This document shows, piece after piece, positions 1 through 6,314 of a stretch of DNA of 8,074 bases. Position 1 is the stretch's first letter, and every line of letters begins with the position of its first letter. This stretch comes from Deltaproteobacteria bacterium (lineage in GTDB: Bacteria > Desulfobacterota > Desulfobacteria > Desulfobacterales > B30-G6): contig QMMS01000210.1 in assembly GCA_003647375.1 (NCBI GenBank), forward strand, positions 1-8,074, read 5' to 3'. The translations under genes were made by a program, and so were the position numbers. The notes under the pieces are model-generated. The model ran no database searches and had not been told where the DNA came from. It saw nothing but the letters and a program-made list of their open reading frames with translations.

Positions 1-470
1 AGTTTCTCACCGACACACGCGGCACCGGCATCATGAACTCCCTTTTCGATGCCTACGGCGATTTCCGGGGGGAGTGCCCCAGCCGGTTCACCGGCGCCAT
101 TCTTGCCGACCGCAAGGGCAGTGCCGTGGCCTATGCCCTGTTCAACCTCGAACCCAGGGGGAGACTTTTCGTGGAACCCGGGGATCCCACCTATGAAGGC
201 ATGATCATCGGGGAACACAACCGGGGACAGGACATCAACGTGAATCCCTGCAAGGAGAAAAAGCTGACCAACATGCGGGCCTCGGGCAAGGATGATAACG
301 TTATCCTGTCACCCATCAGATTGGTTACCCTGGAACAGGCCATCAGCTTTATCCGCGAGGATGAACTGGTGGAAGTGACTCCGCGTTCCTTACGAATGCG
401 CAAAACCATCCTGCCCGCCCAGAAGCGCCACCTGGTCAACAGCGCCAAGAAAAAAGAGCGATCCGCTTGA
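1..470 (+). CDS. typA: TypA/BipA translational GTPase, C-terminal part (5' end outside window)
   Basis: Only the last 155 codons are present. The reading frame is open from base 3 (FLTDTRGTGIM...), so the ATG at 33 is internal and not the start. The segment TRGTGI, then GMIIGEHNRGQDINVNP, KKLTNMRASG and the tail LVEVTPRSLRMRKTIL are hallmark C-terminal sequences of TypA/BipA. In this family that region spans the end of the EF-G-like domain V and the unique C-terminal domain that contacts the ribosome. The GTPase domain and domain II would lie upstream of the window. Full-length family members are about 600 residues, so roughly a quarter is seen. TypA is a ribosome-associated cytoplasmic GTPase that aids 50S assembly and growth under cold or other stress (family knowledge). 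The TGA stop overlaps a candidate promoter for the next gene. The tail ends in a Lys/Arg/Ser-rich stretch, as is usual. Identification is secure; no frameshift is seen. Confidence 0.95.
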   Translation, partial: FLTDTRGTGIMNSLFDAYGDFRGECPSRFTGAILADRKGSAVAYALFNLEPRGRLFVEPGDPTYEGMIIGEHNRGQDINVNPCKEKKLTNMRASGKDDNVILSPIRLVTLEQAISFIREDELVEVTPRSLRMRKTILPAQKRHLVNSAKKKERSA

Positions 471-496
471 CATCCGGCCTATTATTCGCCTATCTT
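467..496 (+). promoter_or_regulatory. Candidate sigma70-type promoter for the outer-membrane protein gene
   Basis: A perfect TTGACA lies at 467-472, overlapping the typA stop codon. It is followed after 18 bases by TATCTT (491-496), which matches TATAAT at four of six positions. Transcription would start near 503, just before the hairpin at 507-537, leaving a leader of about 78 nt before the ATG at 581. The -10 element is weak, so the call rests mainly on the perfect -35 box and its position between the two genes. Confidence 0.4.
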
Positions 497-506
497 TCCA
501 TGAAGA

Positions 507-537
507 TTTCTCCCACCACTTTCAGCGTGGGATGAAA
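507..537 (+). other. Hairpin between typA and the OMP gene
   Basis: TCCCAC (511-516) pairs with GTGGGA (527-532) around a 10-nt loop. The flanking TTC/GAA bases extend the stem past a one-base bulge. No T-run follows, so it is not a classical intrinsic terminator. It could end typA transcripts weakly, or be a 5' leader structure of the downstream outer-membrane protein mRNA, since the predicted start site lies just upstream of it. Confidence 0.35.
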
Positions 538-580
538 TCAAATTGGTGATAGCGATTCTCCATAACCAAAAGAGGTCAAT

Positions 581-1426
581 ATGCGCTGGTTTTCCCCCCT
601 GCTTGGAATCGTCCTGTTCCTGTCAATAGCCGTCGGCCCTTCTGCTGCCGACGACACTGCCGGGGATAACCCTTGGGCAACCTTCAGTTTCAATGGCGGT
701 TTATTCGCGTCACGTTCACAGACCGATGTGCGTTTCGGTGCGGGACTTGGCGTGGAAGTCAATCTGGAAGACGCATTGGGGATGGAATCCGAAACCCAGG
801 TGTTTCGCCTGGAAAGCTATTGGCGCTTTACCGATAACCGGAAACACCGGGCCGATTTTAGCTGGTTCTCTCTCCACCGAACGGCCTTTCGCAAGATTAC
901 CGAGGATATAACCGTTCAACCGCCGGAGGGGGACCCGATCACCATTATAGCCGGAACCGAAGTGTCAAGTAAATATAACATGGACATCTTGCAGTTGAAC
1001 TACAGCTACTCTTTTATCCAGGACGACCGCCTGGACCTCGCCGGGGGAGTGGGCCTTTACATCATGCCCATTAGCCTCGGTATTGAAGCCACCGGCCTGG
1101 TTGACGAACAGGCCGACCAGAGCTTTACGGCACCGCTACCCGCGTTGGGCCTGAGAATGGATATACTGCTGGCCCCCAAGTGGTATTTCAGGGGCAGTAC
1201 CCAGCTGTTCTATCTCGAGTATAAGGGCTACACAGGATCGCTGACCAGCACCCGCACCGCAGTTGAATACAACCCGTGGACGCATGTAGGCCTGGGGCTG
1301 GGGATGGATGCGATGCGTATGTCTCTCGAGGCAAACGATCCGGATTCTATCCCGGGCCTTGATTTGCGGGGCAATGTCGACTTCAATTATATCGGGCTTT
1401 ATCTATACGGCAGGGTATTTTTCTAG
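581..1426 (+). CDS. Outer-membrane beta-barrel protein of unknown function
   Basis: The 281-residue product starts with a Sec signal peptide: MRWF, a hydrophobic core (LLGIVLFLSIAV) and a probable signal peptidase I site after SAA (residue 23), giving a mature start DDTAG. The rest alternates polar and hydrophobic residues with many aromatic and Gly positions (for example FRLESYWRF, ADFSWFSL, YSYSF, LYLYGRVFF). It ends in Phe, the usual C-terminal signature recognised by the BAM machinery. The pattern fits an 8-12-strand barrel in the outer membrane. AGAGG ends about 5 nt before the ATG, supporting this start. It appears monocistronic: a candidate promoter overlaps the typA stop and a strong hairpin terminator follows the gene directly. 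I do not recognise a named family. It may be a pore or a structural barrel, and the sequence gives no substrate. Confidence 0.85.
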   Translation: MRWFSPLLGIVLFLSIAVGPSAADDTAGDNPWATFSFNGGLFASRSQTDVRFGAGLGVEVNLEDALGMESETQVFRLESYWRFTDNRKHRADFSWFSLHRTAFRKITEDITVQPPEGDPITIIAGTEVSSKYNMDILQLNYSYSFIQDDRLDLAGGVGLYIMPISLGIEATGLVDEQADQSFTAPLPALGLRMDILLAPKWYFRGSTQLFYLEYKGYTGSLTSTRTAVEYNPWTHVGLGLGMDAMRMSLEANDPDSIPGLDLRGNVDFNYIGLYLYGRVFF

Positions 1427-1427
1427 T

Positions 1428-1454
1428 AATAAAAAATGCCCCGCATTTTTTATT
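1428..1454. terminator. Bidirectional intrinsic terminator between convergent genes
   Basis: AATAAAAAATGC (1428-1439) pairs perfectly with GCATTTTTTATT (1443-1454) around a CCC loop, giving a 12-bp stem. Reading rightward the stem ends in a T-run, as an intrinsic terminator should; reading leftward the complementary arm also gives a U-run. It therefore serves the barrel gene ending at 1426 and the radical SAM gene ending at 1450. The right arm contains the TAA stop codon of the minus-strand gene (1450-1452). Confidence 0.85.
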
Positions 1455-2682
1455 CCATGTACTGCTTGATGGAAACCAGCCCCTGCACTTCGAAATTCTT
1501 GATGCGGCTGTATTTTTTAACGATCTCCAGCGCCTGGCGATTTAACGCTTTCTGTTGATCATCCACCGTCACCCGAAATCCCTCATAAAACGGCCCTATC
1601 CAGGTGGGCTCCCCCTCGTAGGTGTCGTGGACCTGGGCAAAAGGGTGGGCCAGCAGCCACCGGATCTGGGCCGTGGTCACGGCATCCTCCGGCATTCTTT
1701 GCATGAACGTTTCCAGCTCCCTTACATCGTCATCGATCAGGTTGTTCCAGCCCAGCATGAAGTTGGCGTTGATTTTCAGACCGTAGGACTTGGACAGGTT
1801 CAAAAAATCCAGCAGTTCGTCGGTCGTAAACCCCTTGCCCGCATATTTCAGCATACGGTTGGAGGGAAACTCCATGCCGAAACCCAGCACCAGGTTGGGA
1901 ATGTTGCCGTTCAACTGCTTCAAGGCGTCTTCCAGAGCGCGGTTTTCCATGGCTCCTGACCGGATGAACAGACGGTAGTCCAGGTCGGGTCGGTTAGGAA
2001 GCGCCGGTAGTGCCTCCCGCAGGAATTTGGGGGTGATGGAACCGGTGTTCAAGCGTACGATTTTCATGCCCGCATGATCGACATCACCGAATTCGCAGTC
2101 GATATTTTTTCTCTCCCTGAACACCTCGTTGGCATGCAGGGCGATGTTGCAGTAGATGCACTTTTTCCAGTAGCAGCGGTTGTCCAGGGTGTAGGAAAAG
2201 TAGATCTTGCTGTCTCCGGGTACGTCTTTTGGAATGTCGAGCTTCCATGTTCCACTGAAATTGGGGACATTGAACCAGTCTTCCACACTTTTCCCGGTAA
2301 CCGTCAGGTTTTTCGGAATGGAGACATCCTTGTCGACCTCGATATACACCGGATTCCATTTTCCCTCGGTCATCATCCTTTCGGCAGCCACCGGGCCGCC
2401 GACCACAAACTGGATATGCGGATAGGTTTTGGCCCATATGTAGGCCTGGTAAAGATGATTGACGTAAATGGCGCTGACATAGACCGTTCCCTTATCGATG
2501 GGCAGTTTTCTGCTGGTGTAGGTTGCGTCGTCATGCCATTTCGTGCGATCGGTCTCGTGTTCCGTCCAGTAAAAGTCACCCTTGCTCTGACAGAGATCAT
2601 AGGTGTCGGAGTATCCATTGCACAAATCGTAGTAGGATCCTTTGATCTGATTGTAAAATTGCAAAAAGAGAACGTTTTTCAT
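1450..2682 (-). CDS. Radical SAM protein with non-canonical C-x4-C-x2-C cluster motif
   Basis: The 410-residue product begins at an ATG preceded by AAGAGG at about 7 nt. Residues 1 to about 130 look like a Rossmann-type N-terminal domain (GTVYVSAIYVNHLYQAYIWA, then QFVVGGPVA near 91-99). This resembles the cobalamin-binding-like domain that precedes many radical SAM cores, but no B12-ligating DxHxxG is visible. The [4Fe-4S] motif is CYWKKCIYC at 170-178. Cys170, Cys175 and Cys178 give C-x4-C-x2-C instead of the usual C-x3-C-x2-C, with the typical aromatic before the last Cys. The TIM-barrel continues with LGFGMEF (266-272), KGFTTDELLDF (283-293) and INANFMLGW (304-312), which match late radical SAM strands in Elp3/HemN-like enzymes. 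No SPASM-type extra cysteine cluster is seen. The gene stands alone, convergent with the barrel gene, with no peptide precursor evident nearby. The superfamily is firm; the substrate is unknown. Confidence 0.85.
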   Translation of the reverse strand: MKNVLFLQFYNQIKGSYYDLCNGYSDTYDLCQSKGDFYWTEHETDRTKWHDDATYTSRKLPIDKGTVYVSAIYVNHLYQAYIWAKTYPHIQFVVGGPVAAERMMTEGKWNPVYIEVDKDVSIPKNLTVTGKSVEDWFNVPNFSGTWKLDIPKDVPGDSKIYFSYTLDNRCYWKKCIYCNIALHANEVFRERKNIDCEFGDVDHAGMKIVRLNTGSITPKFLREALPALPNRPDLDYRLFIRSGAMENRALEDALKQLNGNIPNLVLGFGMEFPSNRMLKYAGKGFTTDELLDFLNLSKSYGLKINANFMLGWNNLIDDDVRELETFMQRMPEDAVTTAQIRWLLAHPFAQVHDTYEGEPTWIGPFYEGFRVTVDDQQKALNRQALEIVKKYSRIKNFEVQGLVSIKQYME

Positions 2683-2713
2683 TTAAAACCTCTTGGTAAA
2701 GGGTTCAGATTGT

Positions 2714-2879
2714 CTAAGGGCTCGCGCAAAAATAACTTCACATTTTCAGCGCCCATCCATCCCGCTCAGCTGCGTTGCGAAAATTCGACATATGCCAGAT
2801 ATTTCTGCATTTTCGTGCCTTGCTGAGCGGGCGCCGGAACTCTGAAAATCTGCGAACTTATTTCTACACAAACCCTTAG
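2714..2879. repeat. 166-bp imperfect palindromic element (possible non-autonomous mobile repeat)
   Basis: The ends are exact inverted copies: CTAAGGG (2714-2720) and CCCTTAG (2873-2879). Further in, these pair in order: AAATAA (2730-2735) with TTATTT (2858-2863); ATTTTCAG (2742-2749) with CTGAAAAT (2842-2849); CCCGCTCAGC (2761-2770) with GCTGAGCGGG (2822-2831); and CGAAAAT (2778-2784) with ATTTTCG (2809-2815). The whole block could fold into one long interrupted hairpin with a central loop around CATATG. It has no coding capacity and no clear target-site duplication. It lies between divergent genes, so it could be a MITE/REP-like insertion or a structured regulatory element. The rest of the 2683-3062 gap holds the channel-gene promoter and nothing else that I recognise. 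Confidence 0.65.
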
Positions 2880-2980
2880 GGGTGACCATAGGTAAAATGC
2901 CTTGCCGGGTCAAGCCTAACCTGATGAATATTGAGAGCGGTGATTGGAAAGCTTTGATGATCTACAAACCGCCTCTTGCG

Positions 2981-3009
2981 TTGATTTACGTGAAACAATG
3001 ACCTATAAT
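2981..3009 (+). promoter_or_regulatory. Sigma70-type promoter for the channel operon
   Basis: TTGATT (2981-2986) is separated by 17 bases from a perfect TATAAT (3004-3009). The predicted start site near 3016 gives a leader of about 45 nt before the channel start codon. This is among the best promoter matches in the window and would drive both the channel gene and the gene at 3790. Confidence 0.7.
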
Positions 3010-3062
3010 GGCGTCGTAATTTGTCATCTTCATAATCTTTTTAGCAAGGAATAGGTTTGCGC

Positions 3063-3752
3063 ATGGATTGGCTGCAACGCAGTATACCACCTAACCACCT
3101 CCTGAGAAACAACATTGTTCTGCTGGTGTGCCTGTTGGTTCTGGTGTTGTTTTTTCCCCTTATTGCCCAAAAAATAAAGCTGCTGGTCAATATTATGTTA
3201 ACCGGGATTGTGCTGGCCAGTATCTTCTCACTCAACTTCGCCGAAAAAACACGTAAAGTTCTGTTCGCCACTGGTGGATCCACCATCATTCTCTTGTTTA
3301 TTTCTTTTTTATCCGATCATCGCGTATGGACTTTATTTGCCTTTTTCAACATGTTCGTCTATCAGATTTGCATTGTTTTTTTCATGATCCTCCACGTGAG
3401 TCGCAGCCGGGATGTAAATGGAACCATAATCCTCAATGCCGTCAATGGTTATGTGCTCATTGGTTTTCTGGGTGCCCTCCTGCTGGCCATGGCAGAAATT
3501 GTGGAATTGTACCTTTTCGGGATTGACACCCCGTTGATCAACTATGCCGGCGACGCCCTGCCAACGTTTTACGAATACCTCTACTTCAGTTACGTCACGG
3601 TGACCACGCTAGGTTATGGTGACATCACTCCGGCCAACGCAGTGGCAAAATCCATTGTCATCATGATCGCCATCTCCGGACAACTTTACCTGACCGTGTT
3701 GGTGGCCATGCTGGTGGGAAAGTATTTGAGCATGAACAGGGAAGAAAAATGA
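3063..3752 (+). CDS. Potassium-channel-like membrane protein (Ion_trans_2 type pore)
   Basis: The protein has 229 residues from this ATG (MDWLQRS). Residues 181-187 read TTLGYGD, and the full stretch YVTVTTLGYGDITP is the classic K+-selectivity filter with its pore helix. By hydrophobicity there are four N-terminal helices (about 17-35, 39-58, 66-84, 87-111), then the pore unit: outer helix about 129-150, P-loop 170-188, inner helix about 194-221. The soluble tail is very short (KYLSMNREEK), so there is no RCK/TrkA-N or cyclic-nucleotide domain. No Arg-rich voltage sensor is evident. A homotetrameric inner-membrane K+ channel is expected from the family. The start is ambiguous: AAGGA at 3046-3050 lies 12 nt before this ATG but 6 nt before an in-frame TTG at 3057, which would add two residues. 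The next gene begins 37 bp downstream on the same strand, which suggests co-transcription and perhaps that its product serves or modulates the channel (inference). Confidence 0.88.
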   Translation: MDWLQRSIPPNHLLRNNIVLLVCLLVLVLFFPLIAQKIKLLVNIMLTGIVLASIFSLNFAEKTRKVLFATGGSTIILLFISFLSDHRVWTLFAFFNMFVYQICIVFFMILHVSRSRDVNGTIILNAVNGYVLIGFLGALLLAMAEIVELYLFGIDTPLINYAGDALPTFYEYLYFSYVTVTTLGYGDITPANAVAKSIVIMIAISGQLYLTVLVAMLVGKYLSMNREEK

Positions 3753-3789
3753 AGACGTCTTTGGGGATAATTGCATGGGGAGGCACGTC

Positions 3790-5478
3790 ATGGAGGAGTT
3801 GACTGATGCCCAAAAAGCCCGGCACGCCATCCGGGAATTCAAAACCATTACCGATGCCTTGGTTTTGCGTGGATTCTATCGTTTGTCCGGGAAGTTGGGC
3901 CGGGAGCTTGAATCCTGCTTAAATAGTCTGAGCCCTGAAATTTACGGCTCCATGAACGATCCCAGGATTGTGGAGCTTAAAGGCCTGGAGTATGTGCTGG
4001 ACAGGCTCCCCAGGGGCATCGAGGAGTGCAACCGGATCATTTTGACAGAGGAAGATCCGTTTGAAAATACCAATGCCGAAAAAATCGGGCCCTATAAAAG
4101 GAGAAGGACCGCTTATCGGGTCAGTGACAACGAGCTCTGCATCGTCATCTCCAGGGGCTTGAGCGAAATTTACGATATCCTGACCCACCTGACCTTTCTG
4201 TACAGTGAAGCCCGAAAAATTTTCAACCGCATGAAGACCGAAACCGACATGCTGACCCTCGAGTGGCGATCGCTTGAAAAAACCATGGCCGCCATGGAAA
4301 CATTGGATGCGCATCAACTAGATCAGGCCCTGTGGAACTTGAGCATCATCCTCGGCAGGCCCTACCAGGAAACACGGGACACCTACGATTACCTGGAGAA
4401 AAGCAAAAAAAAACACAGCAGCAACAACGGCCTCTTTTCGATCATCTTTCAGCTCGGCAAACGCATCGATGAAGAAAAGATTTCCGGCGACGATGCCGTG
4501 GTGGTTTACCTGACGCCCTCACTGGTCAACATTATCGGCCGTCAGAAATACGGCATTCAGTGGGCCGGGGATATCAAGGATAAAATACGCGAGCTCAATC
4601 TTCTGGACCGACCGCTCCACATCATCAGTGCCAACCTGCACAGTACCGCCAATCTTCTATACGGCTATACCGCCCTCAAGGGGGCGGATCCTATAACAGA
4701 GACAAGCGGCCGTCTTTATGATTTCTGTCACCAGATCAGAGATATGGGGGAGGACGTCATCCGATTGGGCAAAGCCCATGGACTGTATGAGCTGACCGAC
4801 CGTTCCGGCACCCACATCAACTGCCAGCTCATCGACACTGCCCTGCTGGATGATATGGAACTGCATCCTGACATAAACCTGGATTTGCCCAAAACACCCG
4901 ATGACCGGCCGGTCCTGGTGGTCATGGACTACGCCTTCGGAGCCCAGGCCTTTGAGCTGATGGAAAACATTCTACGACCCTACACCTACGACAACACAAC
5001 GCGCTTCATGAATATCAAATCCATTTCCATCATGGGCAAAGCCGGTATCCTGACGGGCAACAAGGGCGACATCATGCTGGCCACAGCCCATGTATTCGAG
5101 GGGACTTCGGACAACTACATCTTCGAAAACGAGCTGAAGCGCTCGGATTTCAGCCAGGACATGGATGTCTATGAGGGGCCCATGGTCACCGTTTTGGGGA
5201 CATCCCTTCAAAACCGGGACATGCTTGAAAAGTTCCAGTCCGACTGGAAAACCGTGGGGTTGGAAATGGAGGGCGGCCACTACCAGCGGGCCATCGGTGC
5301 CGCCATCATCAAGGGTAACATTTCCCAAAAAGTAAGCGTGCGTTATGCCTACTATGCATCGGACAATCCGCTGGCTACCGGAAATACCCTGGCAGCCGGT
5401 ACCATGGGCAAAGAGGGGATAAAGCCGGCCTATATGATCACCAAGGCAATCCTCGAAAAAATTTTCAGGGACCCATAA
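3790..5478 (+). CDS. Uncharacterised 562-aa protein with nucleoside phosphorylase/nucleosidase-like C-terminal domain
   Basis: I chose the ATG at 3790 (MEELTDAQ) because GGGGAGG at 3777-3783 lies 6 nt before it. An in-frame ATG at 3775 would add five residues but has only a weak GGGGA upstream. Residues 1 to about 210 are helical and charged. About 210-330 form a mixed alpha/beta segment (AVVVYLTPSLVNIIG; PLHIISANLHS). From about 374 the features echo the PNP/UDP-phosphorylase/MTAN fold: a first strand VLVVMDYAFGAQAFE; GKAGILTGNKGDIMLATAH (416-434), like the Gly-rich GxxGxL...GDI segment; LEMEGG (491-496), like the ribose-binding MEG; and YASD (522-525), like the catalytic SD. These are motif resemblances seen by eye, not a database match. 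I have a weak memory of such proteins being filed as a DUF (possibly DUF6909). There is no signal peptide or membrane helix, so it is probably cytoplasmic. It is probably co-transcribed with the upstream K+ channel. Its biochemical function is unknown; cleavage or binding of a nucleoside or nucleotide is the working inference. Confidence 0.8.
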   Translation: MEELTDAQKARHAIREFKTITDALVLRGFYRLSGKLGRELESCLNSLSPEIYGSMNDPRIVELKGLEYVLDRLPRGIEECNRIILTEEDPFENTNAEKIGPYKRRRTAYRVSDNELCIVISRGLSEIYDILTHLTFLYSEARKIFNRMKTETDMLTLEWRSLEKTMAAMETLDAHQLDQALWNLSIILGRPYQETRDTYDYLEKSKKKHSSNNGLFSIIFQLGKRIDEEKISGDDAVVVYLTPSLVNIIGRQKYGIQWAGDIKDKIRELNLLDRPLHIISANLHSTANLLYGYTALKGADPITETSGRLYDFCHQIRDMGEDVIRLGKAHGLYELTDRSGTHINCQLIDTALLDDMELHPDINLDLPKTPDDRPVLVVMDYAFGAQAFELMENILRPYTYDNTTRFMNIKSISIMGKAGILTGNKGDIMLATAHVFEGTSDNYIFENELKRSDFSQDMDVYEGPMVTVLGTSLQNRDMLEKFQSDWKTVGLEMEGGHYQRAIGAAIIKGNISQKVSVRYAYYASDNPLATGNTLAAGTMGKEGIKPAYMITKAILEKIFRDP

Positions 5479-5499
5479 AACGTGTTCCACGCTTTTATG
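5474..5499 (+). terminator. Possible terminator hairpin after the channel operon
   Basis: CATAAAACGTG (5474-5484) pairs with CACG plus TTTTATG (5488-5499) around TTC, with one bulged C at 5492. The stem includes the TAA stop codon of the preceding gene. The T-run sits inside the stem, so termination strength is uncertain. Between here and 5692 I see further small inverted repeats (GCCAA 5538-5542 with TTGGC 5547-5551; AAATTGC 5557-5563 with GCAATTT 5582-5588) but no gene. Confidence 0.4.
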
Positions 5500-5634
5500 A
5501 AACGCGACTGCGTCGCTACAATACAAAAGGTTTAAGCGCCAATCGTTTGGCAGGCTAAATTGCTAACGCTGTTGTCTCACTGCAATTTGCGGGGGATTCC
5601 AATATAATATTATGGGTGCAGTCGGATTTTTAAT

Positions 5635-5663
5635 TTGAAATGGCCGGCATTTCCTGTAATAAT
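5635..5663 (+). promoter_or_regulatory. Candidate promoter for the small lipoprotein gene
   Basis: TTGAAA (5635-5640) is followed after 17 bases by AATAAT (5658-5663), five of six matches to each consensus. The start site near 5670 leaves a short leader with AGGA at 5682-5685. A perfect TATAAT also occurs at 5603-5608, but no good -35 box is found 16-18 bases upstream of it. Confidence 0.4.
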
Positions 5664-5692
5664 CATCAGGATCGATTCACCAGGAAAAAAAC

Positions 5693-5971
5693 ATGCTTAA
5701 ATTTAGTACCATTCTCGTGCTTCTCACGGCCCTGGCCATTGCCGGATGTGCTACAGGCACCTATCACCCCACCAAACCACGCTCAGAATGGGCCAAGGAT
5801 CACAAGGATTGTGAAAAGCAGGCCAGGGACATCGTCCGGGAGGATCCCGACATCTACGGTGAAGACGTGGACCGGAGTTTCGCCTTCAACTACCACTCCG
5901 ATGAGCAGCGTATGGTAAAAGAGTGTATGCGTCGGAAAGGATGGACCTCAAAGAAAAGGGCCGGCGAATAG
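5693..5971 (+). CDS. Small lipoprotein of unknown function
   Basis: The product has 92 residues. The N-terminus MLKFSTILVLLTALAIAGC is a lipoprotein signal peptide with lipobox AIAGC, so Cys19 should be acylated and the mature chain would be about 74 residues. Residue +2 is Ala, which is compatible with sorting to the outer membrane under the E. coli rule. The mature part is charged, with two further cysteines: Cys40 in DHKDCEKQ and Cys78 in KECMRRKGW. These could form a disulfide. The ending C-M-x2-K-G-W is a pattern I associate with short periplasmic lipoproteins of unknown role (recollection, not a search). AGGA ends 7 nt before the ATG. The gene appears to be its own transcription unit, convergent with the minus-strand tatA cluster. 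No enzymatic motif is visible. Confidence 0.85.
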   Translation: MLKFSTILVLLTALAIAGCATGTYHPTKPRSEWAKDHKDCEKQARDIVREDPDIYGEDVDRSFAFNYHSDEQRMVKECMRRKGWTSKKRAGE

Positions 5972-6050
5972 GGTAATTTGAACGCGAACGAAATGCACAT
6001 CCGAAGTACTCCCCGCAAAACCACTTCGAGACGTTGTCACAAATTTGATT

Positions 6051-6314
6051 TCAAGGATCCATTCTTGCCGGTACCCAAACCACGCCTTCCCTTGGCGCCG
6101 CATTGATCTTTATCCAGAACGTGAAGCCGACATGCAAAAGATTGAGTTCATGCAGAACCAGGTCCTGGGGCAGGATCCTGTCGAGAAGCGACCTCTCAAA
6201 TATGTCCGGTTCCTGGGGTGCCTCATCGATCAGATCCTGCAGCGGTCCCGTGTAAACAGCCAGGATACATCCTGCATCGACTTCAGCCCCGTCCAGCAAA
6301 TTAACGACTTTCAT
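6051..6314 (-). CDS. Hypothetical 87-aa protein, translationally coupled to the NAGS-like gene
   Basis: The start ATG (6314-6312) shares one base with the upstream TGA stop (6316-6314), as TGATG. It is preceded by a strong AAGGAG with 5-nt spacing, sitting inside the end of the upstream gene. This arrangement argues for a real coupled gene rather than a chance reading frame. The product starts MKVVNLLDGAEVDAGCILAVYTG and ends VVWVPARMDP. It is acidic, rich in Leu, Ile and Val, has no signal peptide or clear membrane helix, and has one Cys (Cys16). I recognise no family. Its last-gene position after tatA and an acetyltransferase-like gene suggests co-expression. The overlapping plus-strand frame (6045-6371) lacks comparable start signals. 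Downstream, CGAAGT (6002-6007) and ACTTCG (6023-6028) form only a weak hairpin, so the transcript end is not defined. Confidence 0.6.
   Translation of the reverse strand: MKVVNLLDGAEVDAGCILAVYTGPLQDLIDEAPQEPDIFERSLLDRILPQDLVLHELNLLHVGFTFWIKINAAPREGVVWVPARMDP

Noticed and set aside
2074..2826. 250-codon open frame on the plus strand
   Set aside because: It lies antisense to the radical SAM gene, its 3' part runs into the palindromic repeat, and the translated sequence shows no domain or start signal. The minus-strand gene has a clear motif set and SD.
3775..3789. Earlier ATG at 3775 for the 562-aa protein
   Set aside because: GGGGAGG lies 6 nt before the ATG at 3790, a much better ribosome binding site than the weak GGGGA before 3775. 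The difference is only five residues.
4972..5526. 184-codon minus-strand frame
   Set aside because: It is antisense to the 562-aa protein gene; its composition is typical of a shadow frame and no SD is seen.
5595..5608. Perfect TATAAT at 5603-5608 as the lipoprotein promoter
   Set aside because: No reasonable -35 hexamer lies 16-18 bases upstream; the TTGAAA-N17-AATAAT pair at 5635-5663 is a better fit and closer to the gene.
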